A stretch of DNA of 64,000 nucleotides from Tolypothrix bouteillei VB521301 (lineage in GTDB: Bacteria > Cyanobacteriota > Cyanobacteriia > Cyanobacteriales > Nostocaceae): assembly GCF_000760695.4 (NCBI RefSeq), contig NZ_JHEG04000001.1, positions 9,186,935 to 9,250,934 of the forward strand, written 5' to 3'. Below are positions 47,352-57,228 of the stretch, one piece after another. The notes under the pieces are model-generated. The model made no database searches and was not told the DNA's origin. It saw only the letters and a list, made by a program, of their open reading frames with translations. Every line of letters begins with the position of its first letter. The first letter of the stretch is position 1. The position numbers and the translations under genes were made by a program.

Positions 47352-47577
47352 TGGATAAACTACAAATAATAAACAACTTACGGCTTCATTTCTTTTATAA
47401 ATGAAATGGTCTGAAAACTGCAACATGGGTCAATTGGGCGTGTACTGCCATACATGACGAACTGTCAGGTGCGATCGCCTGGTGCTCATTCTGAGCAACA
47501 GTATTGCTCTTGAACCCGTGCTGTCACGATCGCAATATGTCAATAATAGACAAGTATGATGATTCACAGAAAAAAAT

Positions 47578-47925
47578 ATGGAAGAAACAGTAACTCTATA
47601 CCGTCCTACTGGACCGAAAGAACTGGAATTAGTTAAACAAAGTGGCTATACTCAATGGCCACCTCGACTACCCGAACAACCAATTTTTTACCCCGTGACA
47701 AACGAAGAATATGCCAAAGAAATTGCTACTAAGTGGAATGTTAAAGACAGTGGGGTGGGTTATGTGACACGCTTTAAGGTTAAGAAAGAATTCATGGATA
47801 AATATGAAATTCATCAAGTAGGAGCGTCATATCACAAGGAATGGTGGGTTCCTGCTGAGGAACTGGAACAGTTGAATAAAAACATTGTGGGTCAAATTGA
47901 AGTTATTGGAGAATACACAGCGTGA
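47578..47925 (+). CDS. ADP-ribosylation/crystallin J1-like small protein
   Basis: A 115-residue protein. The opening VTLYRPTGPKELELVKQSGYTQWPPRLPEQPIFYPVTNEEYA and KEFMDKYEIHQVGASYHKEWWVPAEELEQLNKNIVG are shared with a widespread bacterial family annotated ADP-ribosylation/crystallin J1. The Arg-Pro-Thr and Tyr-containing N-terminus and the late Glu resemble a minimal ADP-ribosyltransferase-fold, but an active site is not shown. Transcribed alone. Confidence 0.72.
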   Translation: MEETVTLYRPTGPKELELVKQSGYTQWPPRLPEQPIFYPVTNEEYAKEIATKWNVKDSGVGYVTRFKVKKEFMDKYEIHQVGASYHKEWWVPAEELEQLNKNIVGQIEVIGEYTA

Positions 47926-48023
47926 ATTCTTGCTCGGAATGTTTAACCGATTAAGCTAAAGATGATTGAAGGATAAGATTGGCAGGTCGTAGAGGACAAA
48001 AAAATAACTAGTTGCTGTTCAAG

Positions 48024-48590
48024 CTAAATATTCCGAATCTGCATCTGTATCCAATCCTTCTCTAAAATTGCGTACAGCAACATATCTCGCCATTCTCCTC
48101 GCATCGATTCATATTCGCGCAGATAGCCTTCCTGTCTCATGCCAATTTTTACTAAAACTCTTGCAGAGAGATTATTCTGAGAGTCACAAATCGCAAAAAT
48201 GCGATGCAATTTTAACTGCTGGAAACCAAATTCTAAAAGTTTTTCTCCAACTTCCGTTGCATAGCCTTGCCCCCAGAATTTCTTAGCCAAGGAAAACCCT
48301 ATAGAAGCTTCTGGCTTATTGGCATCTGTGATGGAAATACGACAAGCGCCAATCAATTGCTTGTCCTCTTTTAAAGTGACTGCAAGGGCAAAATGCTGGC
48401 GGTTTCTTTTTCGGTGAGCTTTAATCTCTGTTTGTAGATAATTTTTGGTGTCTTCTGCGCTGTTGGGACCAAAAGGTAAGTAACGAACGACTTCTGGATC
48501 GGAAGCATAGTCATGGACTCCTTGCGAGTCTGATTCTACAAAGTCCCGGAGTATAAGACGTGGTGTTTCTAGGGGAAGATAAATACTCAT
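48024..48590 (-). CDS. GNAT acetyltransferase of the RimJ/RimL type
   Basis: A 188-residue GNAT enzyme. TPRLILRDFVESDSQGVHDYASDPEVVRYLPFGP is the RimJ/RimL-type N-terminus; ASIGFSLAKKFWGQGYATEVGEKLLEFGFQ forms the acetyl-CoA loop (WGQGYA); LKHRIFA.. and SARVLVKIGM end the fold. These acetylate ribosomal-protein N-termini or other amines; substrate not determinable. Monocistronic. Confidence 0.9.
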   Translation of the reverse strand: MSIYLPLETPRLILRDFVESDSQGVHDYASDPEVVRYLPFGPNSAEDTKNYLQTEIKAHRKRNRQHFALAVTLKEDKQLIGACRISITDANKPEASIGFSLAKKFWGQGYATEVGEKLLEFGFQQLKLHRIFAICDSQNNLSARVLVKIGMRQEGYLREYESMRGEWRDMLLYAILEKDWIQMQIRNI

Positions 48591-48852
48591 TACTAAAGTT
48601 AAGACTTAAACGTTCAGGTTCAGAAATATTACTTAATAGCGTATAAGAGAAGTCGCTGTTCGCGACAAAGAAGAGAATTTTTAGCAGGATGTTCTCTGTT
48701 AAGTGTTGCCCTGAAATAGTGTACTTTTTTTGCTCGGGAAAATCTATCTCATAGAATCTGCCACGTAATTTTAATTTTTTATGTTACAAAATTTACTTAG
48801 ATTAACAAAAGATTAAGTATAATAGAAAAATAATCGCAACGGAAGTAAGCAG

Positions 48853-49134
48853 ATGGAACAGTCAAACGAAGAAGACAAAGAAAATTTTCTCTACCCTCGA
48901 GGTCGCTATTACGGTCAAGTCAAACCTGAAAATTTAATTTTTAACGCCAATCTTCAAGAATTTGCCCAGAAAGTAGGCATTATCACCAGTTTAGAAACAT
49001 CTGGGAAACTTTCTCCTGAAGAAGCTTACGACCAGGTTAAAGCCCTCTGGAAACAGCTGAAGCGCAGCAAAAAGGAATTGGGAATCGGCGATGAGCCACC
49101 TAACAATATAGAACTTCCACCAGATGAACCCTAA
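48853..49134 (+). CDS. Small conserved cyanobacterial protein
   Basis: A 93-residue acidic protein: FLYPRGRYYGQVKPENLIFNANLQEFAQKVGIITSLETSGKLSPEEAYDQVKALWKQLKRSKK, shown here by its motif order; it ends in an acidic Pro-rich tail. The pattern matches a cyanobacterial domain family of unknown function (DUF7219-like, from memory). Its 3' end overlaps the next gene convergently by 4 bp. Confidence 0.7.
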   Translation: MEQSNEEDKENFLYPRGRYYGQVKPENLIFNANLQEFAQKVGIITSLETSGKLSPEEAYDQVKALWKQLKRSKKELGIGDEPPNNIELPPDEP

Positions 49135-49409
49135 AATGGCTCAAAGTCATTCTTGAAGACCTCAAACTCTTTTGGAAACAGCGATACCACTAAACTTTGT
49201 GTGGCATTTTCATCTTCAATCCGGATAAGCCACCGTTCTGGAGTGCCATCACCCGAAGCTTCTTGACCGCAAATCTCCCCTATTTTGCCAGCTACGTATG
49301 CTGGACGTAAAATCAGCACCTTGTCTCCTATTTTGGGGTTAATAGCACTCCTCACTGAAAAATACAAAAAATTTATACAAGTAAATTCCGAAGAATTGGA
49401 TAACCTCAT
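49131..49409 (-). CDS. SH3-like small hypothetical protein
   Basis: A 92-residue frame; the first 20 residues are doubtful and a GTG in frame near 49355 (VRSAINPKIGDKVLILRP) is an alternative start. The core has an SH3-like barrel pattern: GDKVLILRPAYVAGKIGEI, RWLIRIEDENATQSLVVSLFPKEFEV. Such small barrels are common in cyanobacteria; function unknown. It overlaps the preceding convergent gene by 4 bp. Confidence 0.6.
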   Translation of the reverse strand: MRLSNSSEFTCINFLYFSVRSAINPKIGDKVLILRPAYVAGKIGEICGQEASGDGTPERWLIRIEDENATQSLVVSLFPKEFEVFKNDFEPF

Positions 49410-50028
49410 CTTAATCTTATCTTGACTTGCACAAAAATATTTATGAACTGCAAGAAGTCAGCGATCGCAAATAATCATCACTGGGTTATGCTTGCAGTAC
49501 ATACGCTCTCAGCACTACTCCAAGCCAAATACAAAGCTTTTACTCAATCGTTATATAGTTGCGTTTTTGTCTCTGACTTCCTTAGATTGAAATAAGGGGT
49601 TGTTTGAAAAGTGGTTAGCTGATTTTAGGCACTTAGCGATCCCCGCTAGCCCCCCTTAAAACGGGAAAAATACTCTTAAAGTCCCCCAATTTATCGGGGG
49701 ATTTAGGAGGCTATTGAATGTTTTGCTACTGATGAAAGGACTTTTCAAACATTTTTTAAGGTAATTTTAATTGTTTTTTAATATTTAAATAATTTGGATA
49801 TCATAACATAATTATGAAAGATTAATTCAAAAACATTTAAAAAAAAAGCCCTTCTTGTATAGGGTTAACAGTTAATTATTAACAAAACTAATGGCAATCT
49901 TTGAAATCTATATAGGGTTGGCATTGCTAACCCTACATACTTTTGGTGAGGAATGCCTACCTTACAGTTCCTAAAATTTTTCCAAGAATGATTTAGGATG
50001 ACTATATATATTAGGGGAATCAAAAGTT
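49410..50028. other. Intergenic region with a dispersed repeat
   Basis: About 620 bp. It includes the second copy of the dispersed element (about 49660-49753, shared with 40045-40132) and AT-rich leader sequence for msrB. No other gene or RNA is seen. Confidence 0.5.
49658..49753. repeat. Dispersed repeat copy
   Basis: AATACTCTTAAAGTCCCCCA with an ATCGGGGGATTTAGG hairpin arm, then GAATGTTTTGCTACTGATGA and GGACTTTTCAAACAT; the same order occurs at 40055-40140. Confidence 0.75.
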
Positions 50029-50460
50029 ATGACAACTTCAAAAAATACAGAGTTTGAAGTCAAGAAAACCGAACAAGAATGGCAAGAGACTTTGAGCCAA
50101 GAGCAGTTTTGCGTACTCCGCCAACATGCGACAGAACGTCCTCATACAAGTCCACTAAACAAGGAGTACGCTCAAGGTATTTATCAGTGTGCGGGATGCA
50201 GTCAACCGCTATTTGTCTCAGATACTAAGTATAACAGTGGGACCGGCTGGCCTAGTTTCTTTAATCCCATTGAAGGTGCGATCGATACAACTGTGGATCG
50301 GTCTTTATTTATGACTAGAATTGAAGTTCATTGCAGTCGTTGTGGCGGTCATTTGGGTCATGTCTTTGATGACGGTCCCAAACCCACTGGCAAACGCTAC
50401 TGTATCAATGGTGTTGCTCTAAAGTTTATTCCAGACTCAGATTCAGGAAGTTCTAAATAA
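50029..50460 (+). CDS. msrB: Peptide-methionine (R)-S-oxide reductase
   Basis: A 143-residue MsrB that reduces methionine-R-sulfoxide in proteins. Zinc is held by Cys54-x2-Cys57 and Cys102-x2-Cys105; the active site includes Trp74 (GTGWPSF), HLGHVFDDGP (107-116) and catalytic Cys125 in KRYCINGVAL. This is a zinc-containing MsrB with the standard Cys nucleophile, not a selenoprotein. Monocistronic after a repeat-bearing gap. Confidence 0.96.
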   Translation: MTTSKNTEFEVKKTEQEWQETLSQEQFCVLRQHATERPHTSPLNKEYAQGIYQCAGCSQPLFVSDTKYNSGTGWPSFFNPIEGAIDTTVDRSLFMTRIEVHCSRCGGHLGHVFDDGPKPTGKRYCINGVALKFIPDSDSGSSK

Positions 50461-50636
50461 AACAATACTTCAAAGGCATTTCCAGGCTTAACCTGGGAAC
50501 AAGAGGAAAACGGAAATTTTGTGCTGGGTGGGGGGTATCACCCCTCATTCGCTATCAGTAACCTTTGAGTTGTTGGGGATCTTGCAAGCCCATCTGTTGT
50601 TAAGATCTAAAGTCTTAAATCAAAACTTTATTTAAC

Positions 50637-51371
50637 ATGGCAGAACTTCCAAACAGTCTTGAAGATGCGATCGCTCAAGCTCGCGAGGCAACTAAAACAG
50701 CACTAGCAGATGGATGCAAGCGGATACAAGTTGACTTTTTGTTTCCAGAACTCAAACCCATGCCTGTAGCAGAACAATTTCTAGCAGTTTTTGCAGAGTA
50801 TGGGTCAAAACTTAAGGTTTTCTTTCCCGATGCTGGAGGAGCCGCCCTTGCAAGTCGAGAGTGGACGGATGTGCCATTTAAAATTTTTGACATAGGCACT
50901 GGTAGATTGTCTTTGGAGAAGAAAATTGAGCCAGAGGACGAAATCTTCTTTCTGATTGCTCCTACTGTCGTAGAAGTTGGGGAAGTCGAAAAGATGGCTC
51001 AACTGGTAGGAGATCGCCCGCTCGTCATCTTAAATCCGCGTTTGGAAGATTTAGGGGCGGTGGGTATTGGTTATGCAGCGAGACAGTTACGCGATCGCTT
51101 TATCAGTACAATTGAAAACTGCTATTATCTTCGCCCTATAGATAATGAAACTGCGGTCTTTCGCTGTTATCCCGGTCAGTGGGAAGTCTGGTTAGAAAAC
51201 CGTGGGGAGTATCAAAAAATTGCAGAACTCCCGCAAAAGCCCTCAGGAGATGATCTAGATACGATTCTAGCGAAACAAGGTTCTGCATCTGAAACACAAG
51301 GGACACCAGTTGCGAAAAAGCCCAATATGTTTAAAAGTTTGCAACGTTTCTTACGTGCGTTAAGGAATTAA
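50637..51371 (+). CDS. DUF1995 family protein
   Basis: A 244-residue protein with the cyanobacterial/plastid DUF1995 pattern: LPNSLEDAIAQAREATKTALADGCKRIQVDFLFPELK, VFFPDAGGAALASREW, and PLVILNPRLEDLGAVGIGYAARQLRDRFI, given here by motif order. Plant relatives (LPA3) assist photosystem II assembly. A role in photosystem biogenesis is inferred by homology only. The tail of about 45 residues is basic and probably flexible. Confidence 0.85.
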   Translation: MAELPNSLEDAIAQAREATKTALADGCKRIQVDFLFPELKPMPVAEQFLAVFAEYGSKLKVFFPDAGGAALASREWTDVPFKIFDIGTGRLSLEKKIEPEDEIFFLIAPTVVEVGEVEKMAQLVGDRPLVILNPRLEDLGAVGIGYAARQLRDRFISTIENCYYLRPIDNETAVFRCYPGQWEVWLENRGEYQKIAELPQKPSGDDLDTILAKQGSASETQGTPVAKKPNMFKSLQRFLRALRN

Positions 51372-51414
51372 TTTGTTGTAGGTGGTTAGTTGTTAACCAC
51401 TAACCACTAACTTC

Positions 51415-54378
51415 TTACTTTGCCTCTAACTGAGCATTTAACGCTTTGTTAATTCTGTCATGCGTTTCCAGCAAATGAGCTTTGGTGTAATCGTCGTTGG
51501 AATTCGCTCCATCCAGTTTTTCATTTAACTGTCTTAGTTTATACCATGCTAGCGTGCGAGCATCTTCTGGAACGTTGCTTTTACGCAATACCATACTCAT
51601 TAAAAGGTCGAGATATTCTCTCTGCAAACCCCGACGCAAACTAGATATTTTAATGGGTTTACCGTTTGGTTTGAGGACCTCACTCCAAATTCCATTTTGT
51701 AAGGTATCAAATAGTTCTGGTAAAGTCAGTGCTTGTTCGGGTTTGCTTTTCAGTTCGAGGTCTTTAAGACGGGAAAGGCGATCGCCTGAAAGCAAATCTG
51801 TTAACACGGAGCCTTGCATAAATAACACCAAATCGTGAATTGGATAATCCAATCGCCCGGTTCGGGGTGCGCTTCCCCAGTGACGCCAGCGAGAAGGAGC
51901 CAATTTATTCAGCAGTTCTGGTGGGAAAATTAAAGCATCTTCAGCAAAGACATATTTTTGCAAAATCTCAAGTGCTTGTCGTTGTTGTGCGACGGGTACG
52001 GGTTGAAAGGGTAATTCCCCTTGGGGATTGTCTGGATTAACTCTGTAGAAAGACTGACCGCCTATGTATTTTGAAGTATAGTAAATATTCTGAACGTAAT
52101 TACTAAATACAGTGCCAAATCGTTCTTTGACATCACTGAAACTTTCACCTGCACTGGGGTAATTTTTGTTCAGACGTTCCCACATAAACCGTGCATTGTC
52201 TAACTGTCCCTGAGAATATGCTAGAACGTTACTGCTATTGTCCCATGCATTAGAAGTTGGGTCGAGGTCTAAAACATCTTCGTCTGTGGAGTAACTTAAT
52301 TCGGGTTTGTAAGATTCACTGGCGATTTTATCCAACAAGGGCTTTTCAGCAGTAGTGGATGCAACAGATAGGGGTGCGTAACCGTACTTAATGACCCACT
52401 CATCGTAAATTCCTATCATACTGGGAAAATAATCCCCTTGCTTGGTCCCTTTAGGTGCAATATTAGGTGGAATGTAATCCATCACCGATGAGATAAGACC
52501 CTTGCTGCGAGTAAGTTCTGTATTGTTCAATTGTTCGGGAGCAAGCAAAGTACTTCCACGGAAGTTGTGCCTTAACCCTAAAGTATGTCCGACTTCGTGA
52601 GCAATAATAAGACGTAAATACTGATGAATATAGTTTTTTATTTGTTCGCTGCTTGGAGGTGTGTCTTGCAACAGTGAAATTGCCATAGAACCAAAAGCAA
52701 ATTGGTTGGCTGCTTCCATTCCATAGCAAAGATCGAATGCGCCTGCTAATTGAGACAGTCGGTTGTTGAGTCCTTCTGTTGATTGATTTTGGTTGGAAGT
52801 ATCATTGTTTTTAGCGTCCAAGCGATTGTTACACAAGAGACGTTCCTGCATCAATGTTGATAGGGGAGTTCGGGCTTGTGCTTGGTTGGGTTGGACGAGT
52901 TTGCGATATTCGCCCTTCAGCGCTCTGATAAAGCTAGCATCAACGAGAATATCAGCATCCAAAATTTCTCCTGTTAAGGGATTGACACGAGATGGTCCTA
53001 AAGCAAAATAACCATCTACCGTGTTAATCCATCGAATGGTGTTATAACGTATATCTGCAGGGTCCCAAGTCGCATTATCTGGCATTTGACGAACTTGAAT
53101 TGCATCTTTGAATCCAACTTTTTCAAAGGCTTTATTCCACATCAAGACACCTTCTTTAACAGCGTCTCGATACTCTAGGGGAATTGCGTTGTCAATCCAG
53201 AAAATAATTGGTTTTTTAGGTGGTGAAATAGCTGCTTTGGGATCTTGTTTTTCTAGGTTCCATCGGTTGATATAGCGGACGAAGGGTTCTTTGCGATCGT
53301 CATCTGACAAGTCTTGGTACGCACTAATAAAATAACCGACTCGCTCATCTGCTAGGCGGGGGCGGTAACCGTTGTTGGGAAGTTCGGAGAAACTGTAGTG
53401 AACGCGCAAAGTAAATCCACGGCTGTCTGCTAGAGAAGCATAACGAAATATGTTGCTGTCGCTACCGCTAGCACTGGAGAAATTTAAAACTGACTCCACT
53501 TCCATGTTGAGAGGAAAAGCTTTAGCGTTCCCAAAATATGACTTATCCGTACCTGGGGAGATTCCCAAACTATAAGATAATCCTGCTAAATCTGTTAGCA
53601 GGAGTTCGCCTAAGTCTATAAGTACGGTTTTGCTTTGTGGATGAATGCTTTTGATTGGTATCGAATAAAGAACTGAATCGCTAAAAGAGCGGGCGAGCGA
53701 TCGCTGTTGGGGATCTCCTTCACGAGCGCGAAAATTGACGTTACGAACTACAAATTGGATATTTTTATTTGTCCGTTGAAAGTAAAATAAGAAATCTTGT
53801 AAGGGCATACCACTGTAGATTCCAGCTTCACCAATACCAGATTCCAACGTTGCTGTAGCCAAGTAATTTTTATTTAATTGAGTCGGTTTAATTTCTAAAT
53901 ATATCTTATTCTGTTCTTTATTTCGGTATAAAGTGAATAACCCTTCAAGTTTTTCGGTATCTTTAATAACTTTGTCAAAAGCTTCAAATTCCTCCTTTGG
54001 TGCTGGTTTTGCAGTAGAGCCTGCTTTTTCGCCAGTTTCTTCAGACTTATCTAAATTTTTCTGTACTTGGAGAAAAGGTTGCCGCCCCACTTTCTTAGTA
54101 TCATTTACAACCCACGTAAAAGATTTGCGTTGTGCTTGCGAGTTTTTTTGGTCAAGCACCCAAACTTGGTCTCGCTTTAGCCCCGTGCGAGAAGATGTAT
54201 CTAGAATAGATTTATCCGTATATTTTGTATCATAATTTACATTTCCATCCTTCATGGATAACCTATCCACTAAATCTGTTGCTTGGGTTACATCTGGTTT
54301 GCCATCCGTTGCTTTAGCAGATGACATCCCTAAAAATAAGCAATGCAACAAAACAACATAAAAGGTAAATTTTTTCAT
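51415..54378 (-). CDS. Exported zinc metalloprotease (DUF5117/DUF4953 type)
   Basis: A 987-residue protein with a signal peptide (residues 1-24). The metzincin zinc site HEVGHTLGLRH (594-604) is complete, and SVMDY at about 633 is the Met-turn. The upstream half carries the DUF5117-like region (FTLYRNKEQNKIYLEIKP, KTVLIDLGELLLTD) and the C-terminal part is helical. This is the large cyanobacterial/Bacteroidetes zinc-dependent metalloprotease family; substrates are unknown. It should act in the periplasm or outside. Monocistronic. Confidence 0.9.
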   Translation of the reverse strand: MKKFTFYVVLLHCLFLGMSSAKATDGKPDVTQATDLVDRLSMKDGNVNYDTKYTDKSILDTSSRTGLKRDQVWVLDQKNSQAQRKSFTWVVNDTKKVGRQPFLQVQKNLDKSEETGEKAGSTAKPAPKEEFEAFDKVIKDTEKLEGLFTLYRNKEQNKIYLEIKPTQLNKNYLATATLESGIGEAGIYSGMPLQDFLFYFQRTNKNIQFVVRNVNFRAREGDPQQRSLARSFSDSVLYSIPIKSIHPQSKTVLIDLGELLLTDLAGLSYSLGISPGTDKSYFGNAKAFPLNMEVESVLNFSSASGSDSNIFRYASLADSRGFTLRVHYSFSELPNNGYRPRLADERVGYFISAYQDLSDDDRKEPFVRYINRWNLEKQDPKAAISPPKKPIIFWIDNAIPLEYRDAVKEGVLMWNKAFEKVGFKDAIQVRQMPDNATWDPADIRYNTIRWINTVDGYFALGPSRVNPLTGEILDADILVDASFIRALKGEYRKLVQPNQAQARTPLSTLMQERLLCNNRLDAKNNDTSNQNQSTEGLNNRLSQLAGAFDLCYGMEAANQFAFGSMAISLLQDTPPSSEQIKNYIHQYLRLIIAHEVGHTLGLRHNFRGSTLLAPEQLNNTELTRSKGLISSVMDYIPPNIAPKGTKQGDYFPSMIGIYDEWVIKYGYAPLSVASTTAEKPLLDKIASESYKPELSYSTDEDVLDLDPTSNAWDNSSNVLAYSQGQLDNARFMWERLNKNYPSAGESFSDVKERFGTVFSNYVQNIYYTSKYIGGQSFYRVNPDNPQGELPFQPVPVAQQRQALEILQKYVFAEDALIFPPELLNKLAPSRWRHWGSAPRTGRLDYPIHDLVLFMQGSVLTDLLSGDRLSRLKDLELKSKPEQALTLPELFDTLQNGIWSEVLKPNGKPIKISSLRRGLQREYLDLLMSMVLRKSNVPEDARTLAWYKLRQLNEKLDGANSNDDYTKAHLLETHDRINKALNAQLEAK

Positions 54379-54811
54379 TCAATCTATCTCCAGTACTGCT
54401 CCCTATCTACTCTGTTTGATACCTACCCAACAAAGCTAATTTCGCTTAACCTTAGAAGCGATCTGGAAAAGATCCTTAGCTGCTGTACACCAGACAGTTA
54501 AATTCCTAGTGTCAGTTGCTTAACTTTGTTGCTGTGTCTTACTGTAATATTTTTCCCAATAATTGCTTCTGTCTCACATGGTACGTATTATCTTTACATC
54601 TATCCATATATAGATTTTAATTAGTGGCAGCCAAGCCGCAACCGAATTATAGTTATCCAAGACTTTTCCGTATTTTTTTAGTATAAAATATAGCGTGTTA
54701 ATGCATTTATCTTTAGTTAGGCAACTTTTATGTAACAAAAATTAAGATCTTGGCTTTACCTCCCTTGAGTCCTAACGTGAAAGGGAAGGGGTAAAACTTA
54801 AGCTTATTTAA
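54379..54811. other. Intergenic region, nothing recognised
   Basis: About 430 bp upstream of the metalloprotease gene and downstream of the MarC gene. It is AT-rich with no frame, repeat or hairpin I can support. Confidence 0.4.
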
Positions 54812-55483
54812 CTACGCAAGAAATAATTCCTTGATCCCCGTACTACCAATTTCAATTGCTAGCGCCGCTAACAAAAAACCCAAAAGCTGAGTAATAATGA
54901 CCTCTCCTTCTGCACCAATCCATTTATCAATCTGATTTGATAAACGTAAAATTAACCAACTCAGAAACATTGCTCCCACAATACCCCCAATGACGCTGAT
55001 ATGAGGGCTGGGGGATTCAGCCATTAGTAACATCACTGTTGTCAGAGTACCCGGTCCTGCTAGCAATGGCAAAGCTAATGGTGTAATCGCAACATCGCGA
55101 TCGCGATCGATAATTGGTGTATCTAAATCTCCTTGAAGCATTTGTAAAGCGATTAACAACAGCAGCAGTCCCCCCGCTACTCGCAAAGATCCCAAACTAA
55201 TATCCAAGTAACTTAAGATAAATCTGCCACCAAAGGCAAAAACTAAAAGAACTGCAATTGCTACCAAAATAGCTTTATCTATAACTTTGTTTCTGCGCTC
55301 TGGTTCCATACCTTTAGTTAAAACCAAGAGTATGGGTATGTTTCCAATAGCATCTGCAAGAACAAAGACAGCAAGAAAAGTTTTAAGCAGAATAGAAGTG
55401 TCCACAGTAGATAGCTTAAACCAAGTTACTCTAACAAAGGTACTGAAATTTAGAGTACTTTCACTCAACCCATAGGTTAACAA
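54812..55483 (-). CDS. MarC-family integral membrane protein
   Basis: A 223-residue polytopic protein of the MarC/NAAT family, six predicted membrane helices. Family motifs: FLAVFVLADAIGNIPILLVLT, GSLRVAGGLLLLLIALQML, ITPLALPLLAGPGTLTTVMLL. MarC proteins were once linked to multidrug resistance but their transport role is unsettled; some transport amino acids. The first 25 residues precede the first helix and the true start may be a little later. Monocistronic. Confidence 0.88.
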   Translation of the reverse strand: MLTYGLSESTLNFSTFVRVTWFKLSTVDTSILLKTFLAVFVLADAIGNIPILLVLTKGMEPERRNKVIDKAILVAIAVLLVFAFGGRFILSYLDISLGSLRVAGGLLLLLIALQMLQGDLDTPIIDRDRDVAITPLALPLLAGPGTLTTVMLLMAESPSPHISVIGGIVGAMFLSWLILRLSNQIDKWIGAEGEVIITQLLGFLLAALAIEIGSTGIKELFLA

Positions 55484-55549
55484 ATCTCCTGAACAAATTA
55501 AGCCATAATTGAGTAATACATATAATACATAAAAGTACGCGATCGTACT

Positions 55550-56254
55550 TCAAAGCTGCTTGCGAGAGCGTAGACCAGTCTCATCAGTATGCTGTTGGTA
55601 TAATGCTGCTACTTCTTGGGCGTTAAAATTTCTGAGTGTGAGGGAACTCACTTTAATATTGAAGGGACTCGCCGTATTTAAGCGATCGCTACCACCGGAA
55701 GCTACTTTATAATCGCGTACATCGCGCAAACCAATCAACCCCACAGATAATGGAAAGTTATGAGGACGATTGGGATAACCATCGCGTAACTGGCGTAACA
55801 CCGAAATCAATGTTTCATTTTGTAGCGAGTCAATTTCATCAATAAATATTACCAAAGGTCGGGAAGACGCTTGCGCCCAAGTCTGTAAAGAGGCTCGAAT
55901 TCTCCGTCCGGGTTCTTCTTTATTCCAAACAGGTGGTTGCAAATCTTTGGGTAGTCGGACTTCAATTGTATCGCGCCAAGTTCCAAGAATCGCTAATTCT
56001 GCTGCACCTATATCATTATTAAACGCGCTTCCCACTTCTACCGATACCACAACTGCCGTGTAACGCCCACTTTCTGTCAGTTGTTTTGCTAAGGCTAACA
56101 TTGCGGTTGTTTTGCCTGTTTGTCGAGGTGCATGAACTACAAAGTAACTCCGTTGTTGAATTAACTCCTCTATATCTGGCAACCTAGCTGTTGGCGGTAG
56201 CATATAGTGGATATCTTCTTGGCAAGGACCTGCAATGTTGAACCAACGAGGCAT
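55550..56254 (-). pseudogene. AAA-type ATPase, truncated
   Basis: The frame from the ATG at 56254 gives 234 residues starting MPRWFNIAGPCQEDIHY. Walker A is HAPRQTGKTTAM, Walker B is LVIFIDEIDSL, and SNDRLNTASPF-like GGSDRLNTASPFNIKV follows. The cyanobacterial family is normally about twice as long, continuing with a helical C-terminal domain after HTDETG; here the frame stops 8 codons later. So it is probably a C-terminally truncated relic that may retain NTP binding but lost its effector part. Sequencing error is the alternative. Confidence 0.72.
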
Positions 56255-56610
56255 GCAACAACACTCTGTTCGGGCGGACACTTTGTGAGTTTACCTTAAC
56301 TTTACAGCCATTTTCAGGTAAATAGACCACAGTCCTAGGGGCACGGCTGATGTGGGGAGCATCGCAATTTGGAAAAACATTAAGTGATTGGAAATCACGG
56401 CTACACAAACGAAGTCCGCCTACGCGGACTAATAGCCTGCGAAGGCAAGCTTTGTGTATATAGGTTCTTCTATTCTGAAGGTAACGTGCATTCATTGGGA
56501 TGCTCCTAGATGCATGAGTGTTAAGAAACCGCCTAACGCACTGTATTGCCTGTGTGCTTTAAGATCAAACAAAAAATTCTTACGTCAAATCGGTAATTTT
56601 TGAGGAGATT
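56255..56610. repeat. Intergenic region with a palindromic repeat
   Basis: GAAGTCCGCC/GGCGGAC-type palindrome and CTTCGCAGGC-type elements at 56395-56450 resemble copies near 34640 and 46441. The remainder is the leader of the 205-residue gene (TTTTTGAGGAG upstream of its ATG at 56611). Confidence 0.55.
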
Positions 56611-57228
56611 ATGGCTTTCAGTAATTATAAAACTTTAAGTGAAGTTCTCGTAGAATTTCAGGTTACCTATACAGAATCTAATTTTCTTGGAGAAACAGAG
56701 TTTAATATCTCTGATTATTTTCGAGAAGATTTACAAATCATGATGAGAGATGGTGTTGTTGATAACTCAGAATTTGCTATTTGTGAAAATTTAGTTTATC
56801 CAGTTCTCAAAGAAGTTTGGAAATTCTATCGCAGTCATTTCATTCTTTGGAGTCATCATTCTTTAAATTATGACGAGAAACTTTCAGGTTTCCCGGAGTA
56901 TATTGTAGCGAGAAAATCTCCTTTAGGAAAAGTGGTGTTTGATAAGCCATACTTCATTTTGGTCGAGGCCAAACAGGATAACTTTGAAGCTGCTTGGGCG
57001 CAATGTTTGGCAGAAATGATTGCTGCTCAAAAACTTAATGGAGATATGCAAATAATTATCTATGGTATTGCTTCTAATGGCGATCGCTGGCAATTTGGCA
57101 AGCTAGAAGCAGATGTTTTTAGTAGAAATATTACCTTTTACACAATCCAAGAGCTAGAGAAATTATTTGCTGTTGTTAACTACATATTTCAACAGTGTGA
57201 AAGACAGCTAAACAATCTCGTTTCCTAG
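56611..57228 (+). CDS. PD-(D/E)XK nuclease-like protein
   Basis: A 205-residue protein. The pattern Glu60 (ICENLVYPVL), a Pro-Glu turn (GFPEYIVAR, 94-102), then FILVEAKQDNF with Glu119-Ala-Lys121 and a later Gln in AQCLAEMIAAQ is the PD-(D/E)XK order (E, D/E, ExK, Q). So a restriction-endonuclease-fold enzyme is plausible though not proven. It is convergent with the first CARF gene and overlaps its end by 4 bp, i.e. it is located at the distal edge of the CRISPR locus. A role as an effector is only inferred. Confidence 0.7.
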   Translation: MAFSNYKTLSEVLVEFQVTYTESNFLGETEFNISDYFREDLQIMMRDGVVDNSEFAICENLVYPVLKEVWKFYRSHFILWSHHSLNYDEKLSGFPEYIVARKSPLGKVVFDKPYFILVEAKQDNFEAAWAQCLAEMIAAQKLNGDMQIIIYGIASNGDRWQFGKLEADVFSRNITFYTIQELEKLFAVVNYIFQQCERQLNNLVS

